From Taudactylus pleione (taxonomy: Eukaryota; Chordata; Amphibia; Anura; Myobatrachidae), in NCBI GenBank assembly GCA_031769625.1, contig JAUIMM010001591.1, positions 310,001 through 374,000 on the forward strand: a stretch of DNA of 64,000 bases, in the 5' to 3' direction. The translations under genes and the position numbers were made by a program. Below are positions 51,169 through 60,883 of this stretch, one piece after another (within the stretch, counting starts at the first letter, position 1; every line of letters starts with the position of its first letter). The notes beneath the pieces were generated by a model. The model was not told the DNA's origin and ran no database searches. It saw only the letters and a list, made by a program, of their open reading frames with translations.

Positions 51169-52222
51169 TGTCAAAGCTGAATAATTGGCTGAGATAGAAT
51201 CTGTTTAAAATTAAATCTGCACAACGCCATTTTGTGAATGGCAACAAGGCGCCATTTTGTGAATGGCCGCCCAGTGCCATTTTAGCGAATCTCACACATA
51301 AGTACATACGGTGATGCTATTTAGCGTCGTGCAATTCCCACGCAATAGAAAGATGTTTTAAAGTCCTCATCATATAAATACAGACAGTTACTAAAACATA
51401 TATGATCAACCCCGCAAAACACGTACCATGGTGTACTCCACAAAACACGTAGTCGCACAACGTTAACTAACGTCTTTTCTCAATACCCCAATACTTACAC
51501 ACTGCACACTTACATAAAAAGGTTCCCTAGCATTAAGGTTCATATTTAAGGTTTATTCAGTAATAGTAATGTTGTGAAATAAATGTAATTTGATATGTAA
51601 GGTTTAGTACATGGTAAGCTGACCGTGTTTGGTGTCATTCTAAACTACTGTGTCTTTGCAGATTTCCGGTATAATCGGTGAGAAGATCGCAACGTGTCTG
51701 CAAACTATGGACTATAAAGAGTTAAACATTAAAATGTACTCTGTAATGTAACCAGCTTAGATTTATTATGCAGCGGGAAAATGGACACAAAGAGCTGTTG
51801 GAGGCTGGATTGTGACCATACGAACTGACCTATGAACTGTACTGTAACAGAAGAACCAGGAAGAAGAACCAATGGAATCATGCCAATCTGTTCTATTGTA
51901 TTGCCTATCTCTGTAAGAGTATATATGCAGGCTCTCTGAAACTAGATGTTAGGATTCTTGCTTTGCTGTTGATGGAGGTTTCATCTTTGATGCCGGAATC
52001 TGGATTCAGAGCGTGTGTGTATGTAACGACTGTACTTTGTGTCTGTATAATTTGTTTGCGCTAATTGTATTTAGATCACAGCGTTTAACTATCTGTTTTA
52101 TGGTGAATAATAACTTTTTGTGCTTTGGAACCACAACCAAAGTCTGAAAGCATTTATTTCTTGTGCGACTCATAAACGCTAAATAGTGACAATTTTAGAG
52201 TGTATAGATAGATAGGAATCCA
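51169..52222 (+). repeat. 3' LTR
   Basis: Starts TGTCAAAGC and ends TCCA, and aligns with 44517-45573. Shared landmarks are TGGCTGAGA near the start, the AAGAACCAGGAAGAAGAACC block, TATATATG followed by CTCTCTGAAACTAG, and CGACTCATAAACGCTAAATAG near the end. Confidence 0.88.
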
Positions 52223-52485
52223 TATACCATAGTCGTGTCTGAGACTTTCTGCTAAAGCTTCCCCAGGGGTAAAAGCGGGCGTCTGACTGTGCCAGGACTG
52301 AGACGTCCACTTGGGCATCTTCAGGTGCTGTAGTACCGCTTGGTGAGTTTTTACACGTAACCATCAGACGCACCATAGAAACTTGCACAAGCCTGATGCT
52401 ATATGCAGACTCTGCGGCTGTGTATGAACTCCAATGCAAGTGGTGAAGTGTCCAAGTTCACAACCAGTTATGTGACACTCCTCCA
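52223..52485. other. Intronic sequence, probably repeat-derived
   Basis: Unique-looking sequence between the LTR and the 11-bp minisatellite. It may be the left part of a degraded Harbinger-type element whose right end is at 53655, but I see no clear left terminus. No gene seen. Confidence 0.4.
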
Positions 52486-53452
52486 ACACACCCATAACAC
52501 ACCCACAACATGCCCACAACACCCCCAAAACACGCCTACAACATGCTTATAACACTCCTATAACATGTCCATAACACACCCACAACATGCCCATAACACG
52601 CCCACAACACCCCCAAAACACACCTACAACATGCTTATAACACTCCTATAACAGGTCCATAACACACCCACAACATGCCCACAACACGCCCATAACACGC
52701 CCACAACACCCCAAAACATGCCTACAACATGCTTATAACACTCCTATAACATGTCCATAACACACCCATAACACACCCACAACATGCCCATAACATGCCC
52801 ATAACACACCCACAACACTCCCACAACACCCCCATAACACACCCATAACAGGCCCATAACACACCCATAACACACCCATAACACTCCCACAACACCCCCA
52901 AAACACGCCTACAACATGCTTATAACACTCCTATAACATGTCCATAACACACCCATAACACACCCACAACATTCCCAAACCACTCCCATAACAAGCCTAT
53001 AACATGTCCATAACACGCCTATAACACACCCACAACATGCCTATAACATGTCCATAACACACCCATAACACGCTCACAACACTCCCATAACACCCCCATA
53101 ACACGCCTACAACATGCCTATAACACTCCTATAACATGTCCATAACACACCCATAACATACCCGCAACATTCCCAAACCACTCCCATAACACGCTCACAA
53201 CACTCCCATAACACGCCTACAACATGTCCATCACACTCCCATAACACTCCCATAACATGCCTATAACATGTCCATAACACTCCCATAACATTTCCCTAAC
53301 ACTGCCATAACACTCCCATAACACGCCTATAACATGTCCATAACACACCCATAACATGCCTATAACACGCCCATAACACACCCATAACATGCCTATAACA
53401 CGCCCATAACACACCCATAACATGCCTATAACATGCCTATAACATGCCCATA
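52486..53452. repeat. 11-bp minisatellite, about 88 units
   Basis: Units follow the pattern A-Y-R-Y-C-C-A-Y-A-A-C, for example ACGCCCACAAC, ACACCCATAAC, ATGCTTATAAC and ATGTCCATAAC. Groups such as ATGCTTATAAC-ACTCCTATAAC-ATGTCCATAAC recur, so there is some higher-order structure. The open frame on the minus strand at 53217-53546 is a repeat artefact. Confidence 0.93.
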
Positions 53453-53725
53453 ACACAGCCACCTCCAAGTCTCCACTCAGATACATTTCCAATGTGTTTC
53501 TGATACTGTATCTTGCAATCACCTCTGCGCCTCTGTGTATACACACTGTGGAACATGCGCTGTATGAGTTTTTAACGATTTAGATGGATGTGCAGTTCAA
53601 AAACATCAAACATTGGCACAAATATTGTCACCCTGTGTGACTCTGAAACAGGCCCATAGTGATACCTAGGAGACTGTAAATTCCAAACTATTGCACAATA
53701 AAATCTCATTTGCTAAACTTTCCAT
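53453..53725. mobile_element. Right end of a degraded Harbinger-type element
   Basis: GACTCTGAAACAGGCCC at 53639-53655 is the inverse of GGGCCTGTTTCAGAGTC and resembles the termini of the Harbinger-type elements in this window. A matching left end is not visible; the element may have carried the 11-bp minisatellite internally. Sequence from 53656 to 53725 is plain intron. Confidence 0.45.
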
Positions 53726-55072
53726 GTAATAACCATATAAAGAGAAGGTCCGGGCACCAGCACCTGCACATGTTCCAGTTTTTATCTCAGTTACTACCAT
53801 GTAATAACCATGAATAGAGAAGGTCCGGGCCCCAGCACCTGCACACGTTCCAGTTCTTATCTCAGTCATTGCCATGTAATAACCATGTATAGAGAAGGTC
53901 CGGGCACCAGCACCTGCACACGTTCCAGTTCTTATCTTAGTCATTGCCATGTAATAACCATAAAAAGAGAAGGTCCGGGCACCAGCACCTGCACACGTTC
54001 CAGTTCTTATCTCAGTCATTACCATGTAATAACCATATATAGAGAAGTTCCGGACACCAGCACCTGCACACATTCCAGTTCTTATCTCAGTCATTGCCCT
54101 GTAATAACCATGTATAGAGAAGGTCCAGGCACCAGCACCTGCACATGTTCCAGTTCTTATCTTAGTCATTGCCATGTAATAACCATAAAAAGAGAAGGTC
54201 CGGGCACCAGCACCTGCACATGTTCCAGTTCTTATCTCAGTCATTGCCATGTAATAACCATGTATAGAGAAGGTCCGGGCACCAGCACCTGCACACGTTC
54301 CAGTTCTTATCTCAGTCATTGCCATGTAATAACCATGTATAGAGAAGGTCCGGGCCCCAGCACCTGCACACGTTCCAGTTCTTATCTCAGTCATTGCCAT
54401 GTAATAACCATGTAGAGAGAAGGTCCGGGCACCAGCACCTGCACACCTTCCAGTTCTTATCTCAGTCATTGCCATGTAATAACCATGTATAGAGAATGTC
54501 CGGGCACTAGCAACTGCACACCTTCCAGTTCTTATCTCAGTCATTGCCATGTAATAACCATGTATAGAGAAGGTTCGGGCACCAGCACCTGCACACGTTC
54601 CAGTTCTTATCTCAGTCATTGCCATGTAATAACCATGTATAGAGAAGGTCCGGGCACCAGCACCTGCACACGTTCCAGGCTTATCTCAGTCATTGCCATG
54701 TAATAACCATGTATAGAGAAGGTCTGGGCACCAGCACCTTCACACCTTCCAGTTCTTATCTCAGTCATTGCCATGTAATAACCATGTATAGAGAAGGTCC
54801 GGGCACCACCACCTGCACACGTTCCAGTTCTTATCTTAGTCATTGCCATGTAATAACCATGTATAGAGAAGGTCCGGGCACCACCACCTGCACACGTTCC
54901 AGTTCTTATCTTAGTCATTGCCATGTAATAACCATGTATAGAGAAGGTCCGGGCACCACCACCTGCACACGTTCCAGTTCTTATCTTAGTCATTGCCATG
55001 TAATAACCACGTATAGAGAAGGTCCGGGCACCAGCACATGTTCCAGTTCTTATCTCAGTCATTGCCATGTTA
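53726..55072. repeat. 75-bp minisatellite, about 18 units
   Basis: Each unit contains GTAATAACCATGTATAGAGA, AGGTCCGGGCACCAGCACCT, GCACACGTTCCAGTTCTTAT and CTCAGTCATTGCCAT in order. Variation is mostly single substitutions (CACACG/CACATG, GTATAG/ATAAAG) with one 2-bp loss near 54678 and one shortened unit near 55030. The unit of 25 codons leaves both strands open for long stretches (319 codons at 53666-54625 on -), with no sign of a real gene. Confidence 0.94.
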
Positions 55073-55460
55073 TTAGAATATAAATTATTAATTACTACCA
55101 CCTCAGGGAACTCATCTGAAGCTGCTGATTATAGGAGGGCGACAGGGGATCAGCTGGGACAATTTCACCAAATGAATCAGTGTGTAGTGTGGCCCCATCC
55201 TAGGCAAACAAGATCCCAATTAAATATATACGATTGGATTTGATCCTACATTAAGGAGAGCCCATTGGCCAATAATCCCCAATTCTGTGTCAATGTCAGG
55301 TCACTGACGTTATATAGTAGTGATATGTGTGACGTGTCAGATCACCTGCTCAGATCTTTGCCGCTATGACCTCTGTGTACTGTATGTACTGTGACATTTG
55401 TGGCCAGGACAGTAATTCCTGCGTCTCACAGTTCTCTCCTTTATATCTTGTCCCTCCCAG
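55073..55460 (+). other. Aminotransferase intron, 3' part
   Basis: Non-repetitive intron sequence that ends in the acceptor TTGTCCCTCCCAG at 55448-55460. No other feature seen. Confidence 0.6.
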
Positions 55461-55569
55461 GTGGCTGCTCTGTGTACTTACCCTGATCTGCTGGACAGCA
55501 GTCACTTCCCGGAAGACGCCAAGAGCAGAGCCCGAGTGATCATGAAGGAACTGGACAATGGATCTGTGG
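55461..55569 (+). CDS. Alanine aminotransferase (GPT/GPT2-like) exon
   Basis: The 109-bp exon runs from CCCAG|GTGGCT to GTGG|GTTAGT, phase 0 on the left and phase 1 on the right. It encodes [20 protein letters not shown] and continues [17 protein letters not shown]. This matches the ALCTYPNLLD..FPEDAK..AR segment of alanine aminotransferase, which directly follows the segment encoded at 44338-44427, and the two exons join in frame. Where most family members have ILQACGGxSLG this copy has [11 protein letters not shown], again suggesting a diverged paralogue. The next exon, expected to begin with the AYS/SYS segment, is not found before the window ends. Confidence 0.87.
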
Positions 55570-55698
55570 GTTAGTGGGGGGGATTCACGGGAACATGGGG
55601 GAAATCACTAATCACTGTTACTACAAGAAAGGGGCTCATTACTAAACTGCAGATTATGCTGCCATAATCTGCACACCAAACACTCTGCGTCACGGAAC
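55570..55698 (+). other. Short intron segment before the Harbinger element
   Basis: Plain intron sequence between the donor of the second aminotransferase exon and the AAG target site of the transposon. No feature seen. Confidence 0.5.
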
Positions 55699-55701
55699 AA
55701 G

Positions 55702-55718
55702 GGCCCTCATTCAGACCA
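55702..55718 (+). repeat. Harbinger left terminal inverted repeat
   Basis: GGCCCTCATTCAGACC pairs with the right terminus at 63179-63195, with one difference at the inner end. GAGCGTAC motifs follow at 55844-55851 and 55860-55867. Confidence 0.85.
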
Positions 55719-55903
55719 ACTCGCAAGCGGGCGCACGTACGTTAGGCGTACATACAAAAATATTTAAATTCAATGGCTCGCTCGTATTTTCGTTCGCATC
55801 TAAAATTCCTCCCTAAACTCTGACGACCCCTCCTCTAACTAACGAGCGTACGAAATAGCGAGCGTACATCCCCGAAATGGCTTGAAAGGAACGCACGCAC
55901 AAG

Positions 55904-55909
55904 TATAAA
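55904..55909 (+). promoter_or_regulatory. Possible TATA box of the first Myb-like gene
   Basis: TATAAA stands about 440 bp before the first in-frame ATG, just inside the GC-rich left end. This implies a long 5' untranslated region or an unseen upstream exon. Weak support. Confidence 0.35.
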
Positions 55910-56374
55910 CAGGAAGTGGCCTTGTCAGATGTCGATTACCTGCTCCTTTATTCTGCCTACCTCCATCAATCGTATCATGCCAATCAATGTATCAATTAGC
56001 TTAATTGTTTGTTTTTTTCAACACAATGCAAGAAACTTTACTCTTGTCCGTGTTTGTGTTTTCCCGCAGAATACGTACGGCTTAAACATTCGCTTTTATT
56101 GCTCAAAAAACATGTTACCCACAATTAAACAATTGTTCTATTGCTGTGGATCCCCGCATATTTTCCGGGGTTCATTTCTTTATTTAAATTTGCTTACGCA
56201 TGTCACTGCATCAAGCCTATCCTAACTCTCCAGAGATTTCTGGCCCTGTCGAACACATGACTCATACACTAACCAATAGAATTGCTCCTGTTAATTTCCC
56301 AAATACATTAGCCAATCAGAAATTTTTTGGCCACTTTATCAAAAATGATTTTTAGGAAAAACACCATTGCCATC

Positions 56375-57618
56375 ATGAGAGCCTCCGCATTCACCAAGCG
56401 CGAGCTGCTGGTGCTAACGGAGGTGATAGATAGACGTATCACCAGCCAGCCTCCACCCATCACCAACCGGCAGAAGCGTTCCGCATATGCGGAGGCACGG
56501 GCCCGCCTGCGCTCCTTTGGCTCACGCCACAACATCGGCCAGCTGGAGCGCAGGTGGTCGGACCTGCAACGGCGAACGCCCCGCTTGCTGGCATGCTTTC
56601 GCATGCAGATTTCAGAAAGTAAGTTTTATGTATTTTGTTTTTCATGTTTGTCTTTGTGGCCCAAACTGCGTGTGCATGTTTTCATGTCTGTCCTATGTAT
56701 TCATTCTCATATTTGCCTGGCCATGTTTTCCCTCTATTTCATAATTATTCATTCTCCTCATATTTGCATGGCCATGTTTTCCCTCTATTTCATAATTATT
56801 CATTCTCCTCATATTTGCATGTTTTTTGTTGGTGGGGGGTGATTTTAAATTGTTTTTTGGCCAGGATTTGTGCTGAAACCTACCACAATTTGTTTGACAT
56901 CTTTTAGAGGGACAGCCAAGACTACGCCGTCACCGTCCGGCCAGACGGCGGTCACGCCCACTCTCTCCAACCCCCAGCCAACACTCCACCCCCAATAATT
57001 CCCCTATTCCCCACTCCTCCCCAGCCTTCCAAGACCCTCTCCCAGAAATGTCGGGCCTCCTTCCCCTCTGTCCCACTTCCCCCTCTCCTCCAACCACCCC
57101 TCTTCCAATTACCCCCTCCCCGGAGTCCGTAATAACCCCGCCCCGATCTTTGGGGAATGGAGGGTCCTCCGAGGAGGACGATGGTGGGACTTCCGGAGCT
57201 GCCGTTTTGTCAACCGGTATGTTTTTCTTTAGCCTTTTTTTTTAAGCACAAACTGTTTGTATGTAATCATGTGTCGTTCCTTTATTCTGGGTTTTTGGGT
57301 CGACTTTTGGTGATTTAGCAGATTGCCTTTACCTGTTCCTGCTGATTTCAACATACACATATCACACCTGGGGGAATTTGTACATAGGCCTTGTATTTTT
57401 TGCAGCCCCCATTTTTTTTTTTTTTTTGGAGTGATTTCGTTGTTTTTTTAAATTTTTAATGTGGTTTCCCTATTGTTGTATTAATCCACACACTTTTCTC
57501 ACCCACAGAGGAACAGAGGCGTCGTCAAGAAGTACAAGACTGTGTGGCCCAGATGCACCAACATATAATTGGGGTGCTCGTGGCCCTTGACCGTCTGTCT
57601 GGCATCCTTCGCCAATAG
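56375..57618 (+). CDS. Myb/SANT-like protein 1 of the Harbinger element (3 exons)
   Basis: Exons are 56375-56618, 56908-57216 and 57509-57618. Splice sites are AAA|GTAAGT to TTTTAG|AGG and ACCG|GTATGT to CCACAG|AGG, both phase 1. The spliced frame is open for 220 residues to TAG at 57616; an alternative ATG at 56345 would add ten. Residues about 5-78 (FTKRELLVLTEVIDRR, then QLERRWSDLQRRTP) look like the Myb/SANT-type fold also seen in NAIF1-like Harbinger partners. Exon 2 is Pro/Ser-rich and ends in an acidic patch (EEDD). Exon 3 forms an amphipathic helix that may mediate oligomerisation. AATAAA at 57645 provides polyadenylation. Function as a DNA-binding or nuclease-partner protein is inferred. 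Confidence 0.78.
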
Positions 57619-57644
57619 TTTTATTTGTGGTTTTTCTTTTTCAA

Positions 57645-57650
57645 AATAAA
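57645..57650 (+). terminator. Polyadenylation signal of Myb-like gene 1
   Basis: AATAAA lies 27 bases after the stop codon, followed by a T-rich stretch. Confidence 0.65.
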
Positions 57651-58087
57651 TTGTATTTTTCAAACATACGTTCCGGCTAATTCGTTTTTTCAAACCCAAA
57701 GATTGTTTACCCTGACATAAGTAGACTGTTCCTGCAAGGATTTCCATTTTTTTAAAGTAAGATTGTGTTTTCTATTTGTATGTAAAACAGCCACAAGAAA
57801 CACATAACAGTCACAATGTCATTTCCCTTTTTGGGTGTAGTGTCAATTAGATATTTCTACATTTTACAGGTTCCTAGTTGGTGTGCAAGCTGCTTAGGCC
57901 AATCTTACAAAGCCAAATGATTGTACAGGCTTCCTTTTGGTGTGGGTTTTGAACCTGAAAACATATTTCATTTTAGCTCAACTGGCGACAGTACTGGATT
58001 ACCCCTTAGTCAAATGTACCGTGTGTGAACCTGGTTACACTTGCTGGTAACGTCCAAAAAAAGGAAGAACATTTCACTCTACAAACA
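57651..58087. other. Spacer between convergent genes
   Basis: About 440 bp of AT-rich sequence between the polyadenylation signals of the first Myb-like gene (+) and the nuclease (-). No gene seen. Confidence 0.5.
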
Positions 58088-58093
58088 TTTATT
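58088..58093 (-). terminator. Polyadenylation signal of the nuclease gene
   Basis: TTTATT on the + strand reads AATAAA on the - strand, about 350 bases downstream of the nuclease stop codon. Confidence 0.5.
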
Positions 58094-58442
58094 CACAACA
58101 TAACTGATAAATCAAAGTGGTCACTCTCAAAAAAAACACACAGTGATAATCTCAAATACAACACATACCAAACAAAAACAAACCAAAAACAACAAATCAA
58201 GAACTGGTTGACGAAGGACCATGCCAACATGATTCCACAAACATGGCGTTGTGATATGGGTTCCATAATATATTCCCAAAATGTCCAGATCCAGGTTTGG
58301 TAAGGGTAGCAGGAAGTAGTGAGCGTTGGAGTGCCAAAGATTATGTGAACAAACAGAAGATGGTGAAAAAAACAACAAAAAATTAGAGGTTCGCAAACAA
58401 ACCCAAACACATTAGGTATAAACACTGTTGTTTTGTAAAAAC

Positions 58443-59702
58443 TTACCTAAAAAATCTGGCCACCACATCATTGCGTATGGCCCCCCCACATACTGACCTC
58501 CGACCAACCTCGGGGGGGCCATCCTCAGGTAAGGCATCCTCTGGCTGCATTGGGACACCACTCCTTATGGCAATGTTGTGAAATATCCCACACAGGACCA
58601 CAATTTTCGATACCATATCCGGCAAATACATGAGCTCGCCACCAGAGCGGTGGAGGCATCTGAATCGGCCTTTTAAAAGGCCGATACAGCGCTCCACCAC
58701 TTGCCTGGTGGCTGTAAGTGCGGAATTATACGCACTTTGTGGCCCTGGTGTGGGAGCCAAATAAGGAGTGAGCAGCCAGGACATGCAAGGGTATCCACTG
58801 TCTCCTGTGAACAAAAATAGACCACATCAGGAACACTGTGTATCAAGCTTAACATTGTTATGTACTAAAGGTCTCCACTTACCCAGAAGCCACGCATCAC
58901 CAGCTTGTAGGTTGGTTAATTTCTGCCATATCCCTGATTGCCGGATGACGAAGGAGTCATGAGCACTTCCGGGTAATTTAGCATTCAGGGACAGGATCTG
59001 GAGGGAGGCATCACATACCACCATTACATTCAGGGAGTGATAGTGTTTCCTGTTTCTAAATATTGCCTCCAGCCGTGCTGGAGGCTGAAGTGGTATGTGA
59101 GTACCATCCACAACCCCTATGATGTGTGGGAAGCCAGCTATTTGGTAAAAATTGGCCTTGGCCACACTAAGGGCACCCATATCCAAAGGCATTTTAATAA
59201 AATGATGGAGGTGCTTGAAAAGCGCCTCCATCACTGCCCTCAGGATCCGGGAAAAGGAGGATTGGGAGATGCCCGCCACTATTCCCACCGTTGTTTGAAA
59301 TGATCCTGAGGCACAGAAATGTAACACCGCCATAAATTGCGTCAGTGGTGGTATTGCTGTTGGACTGTCAATTTGCCACTCAAGATCACTTTCTATTAAT
59401 GAGAGAGTGTCGATGATGATTTTGGGAGGTAGACGGTAGCGTCTTAAAACCTCATCATCGGGCATTCCAAAAAGGGTGACACATGTTCGAAATATCTGGG
59501 GCCTTGCATGCCTACGATGCCTACGCCTGGGACGAGTTTGAGGTTGGTCGTCTTCAGGGAGCAGGGCCAGAACAATGCGCCCCAGATCTACCTGAAATTC
59601 AAAGTTTACAATGTAAGGCTTTTGAGCCACCCCAAAAGTAACAAAAAACAACTTAGCTTTCTGATACCATCCATAGCTGCTTACATGCCGGGGTATTGTC
59701 AT
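58443..59702 (-). CDS. HARBI1-like DDE nuclease of the Harbinger element
   Basis: Two coding exons on the minus strand: 59702-58883 and 58804-58443, joined at CTGG|GTAAGT and TTCACAG|GAGAC. Together they encode about 393 residues from the ATG at 59702. Family features are RPQIFRTCVTLFGMPDDEVL and RLPPKIIIDTL in the N-terminal part, a helix-turn-helix-like TVGIVAGISQSSFSRIL, and the catalytic acidic residues: D about 199 (GVVDGTHIPL), D about 275 (LLGDSGYP, formed across the splice) and E about 311 (VVERCIGLLKGRF). The length is slightly above the roughly 350 residues usual for HARBI1. A strong acceptor (TTTTTTACAG) at 59716 suggests an upstream, perhaps non-coding, exon. No internal stop or frameshift is seen. 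It would cut and join the element ends; activity is inferred. Confidence 0.9.
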
Positions 59703-59922
59703 GATACGTATAAACTGTAAAAAAGCCAAAAATGAGACATCAAAAATTTAGAGGGTGAATTTTTGTTGTTCAAATTGTTGCAAGCCAACACATAAAATAG
59801 GCGAAACACACATTTGGCCATCGAGGAAAACGACATTGCACACCGTACGTCAAATAGGGTTCAAATGGCCCCCAAAAATGGAAAAGGGAAAAGCAAAACT
59901 GGTTTACATGATGAATAAGCCG

Positions 59923-60381
59923 CCAAAAATGCGTTAATTAGTTTGCAAATGCAAGTCACTACACCAACAGCCAAAAATGCGTTAATTAGTTTGCAAATGC
60001 AAGTCACTACACCAACTGTCAAAAATGTGTTAATTAGTTTGCAAATGCAAGTCACTACACCAACAGCCAAAAATGCGTTAATTAGTTTGCAAATGCAAGT
60101 CACTACACCAACAGCCAAAAATGCGTTAATTAGTTTGCAAATGCAAGTCACTACACCAACAGCCAAAAATGCGTTAATTAGTTTGCAAATGCAAGTCACT
60201 ACACCAACAGTCAAAAATGCGTTAAATAGATCGCAAATGCAAGTCACTACACCAACAGTCAAAAATGCGTTAAATAGATCGCAAATGCAAGTCACTACAC
60301 CAACAGTCAAAAATGCGTTAATTAGTTCGCAAATGCAAGTCACTACACCAACAGTCAAAAATGCGGTAATTAATTCGCAAA
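59923..60381. repeat. 48-bp minisatellite between divergent genes, about 9 copies
   Basis: Units contain CCAAAAATGCGTTAATTAGT followed by TTGCAAATGCAAGTCACTAC and ACCAACAG. Copies differ mainly in ACAGCC/ACAGTC/ACTGTC and TTAATTAG/TTAAATAG. The array lies between the start of the nuclease (59702, -) and the second Myb-like gene (60884, +), that is, in their shared upstream interval. The unit of 16 codons leaves both strands open, which is an artefact. Confidence 0.93.
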
Positions 60382-60823
60382 TGCTAGAAAAAAAATGGAC
60401 TTACCCAACTCGAATATATAAGATTTCCACAAAAAAGGTCTTTGGGTCCGAAAGCCAAAACAAACTAAAAAAGATGAATTTAGTGTTAAAAAAAAATAGC
60501 TAACCAAAAAACAGAAGTAGACACCAATTGGCCACAAATTAGACTGCACAAAACTTACCAAATCAGGAAAGGATGTGGAAAAAAGCAAAAAAATGCGAAC
60601 GGAAAACCAAAACAACTGTAGCAAAACCAAACAAAAAACCAACTCTGCCAAATCCTCCAACCGCAAACAACAAAATCCAAACAACTTAACCGCCAACAAT
60701 CCAACAACCCAACCTCGACTCCACACACACCAAGCCATAAATAGTGTTTATTTTCCCGCACAAATTAAGGATGAATCATAGGGACGCACAATCAATGATG
60801 CGGCCGCAAACAAAGGACGCATG
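60382..60823. other. Rest of the divergent intergenic interval
   Basis: AT-rich sequence with A-rich runs on the + strand and no credible gene. It probably contains the nuclease promoter or first exon, but no convincing minus-strand signal could be chosen. Confidence 0.4.
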
Positions 60824-60830
60824 TATAAAT
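60824..60830 (+). promoter_or_regulatory. TATA box of Myb-like gene 2
   Basis: TATAAAT is 60 bp before the ATG at 60884, leaving about 25-30 bp of 5' leader after a typical start site. Confidence 0.6.
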
Positions 60831-60883
60831 ACGTCATGAAATCACATTGAATTTCTGGTTGATTTCATTCTGGAAGCAGAGAC

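Larger units (their letters stand above)
44517..52222 (+). mobile_element. Degenerate endogenous retrovirus without pol
   Basis: Two direct repeats of about 1.05 kb bound a region with a primer-binding site, gag remnants, env remnants and a polypurine tract, in retroviral order and on the + strand. The MG start, PPPPY motif, capsid fragment, single zinc knuckle and proline-like primer site fit a gamma/epsilon-type lineage. No reverse transcriptase, RNase H or integrase sequence lies between the zinc knuckle (48515) and the env-like region. Two other elements are nested at 47096-47553 and 50252-51114. The LTRs show many substitutions and small indels, so the insertion is old. No clear target duplication is visible. 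Confidence 0.9.

Noticed and set aside
53217..53546. 109-codon frame rich in CYGHVIGML repeats
   Set aside because: Produced by the 11-bp minisatellite.
58025..58425. Short frames on both strands downstream of the nuclease
   Set aside because: Low-complexity AT-rich sequence in the 3' untranslated part of the nuclease gene; no match to a known domain.
59861..60358. 165-codon frame with 16-residue repeats
   Set aside because: Produced by the 48-bp minisatellite in the upstream interval of two divergent genes.
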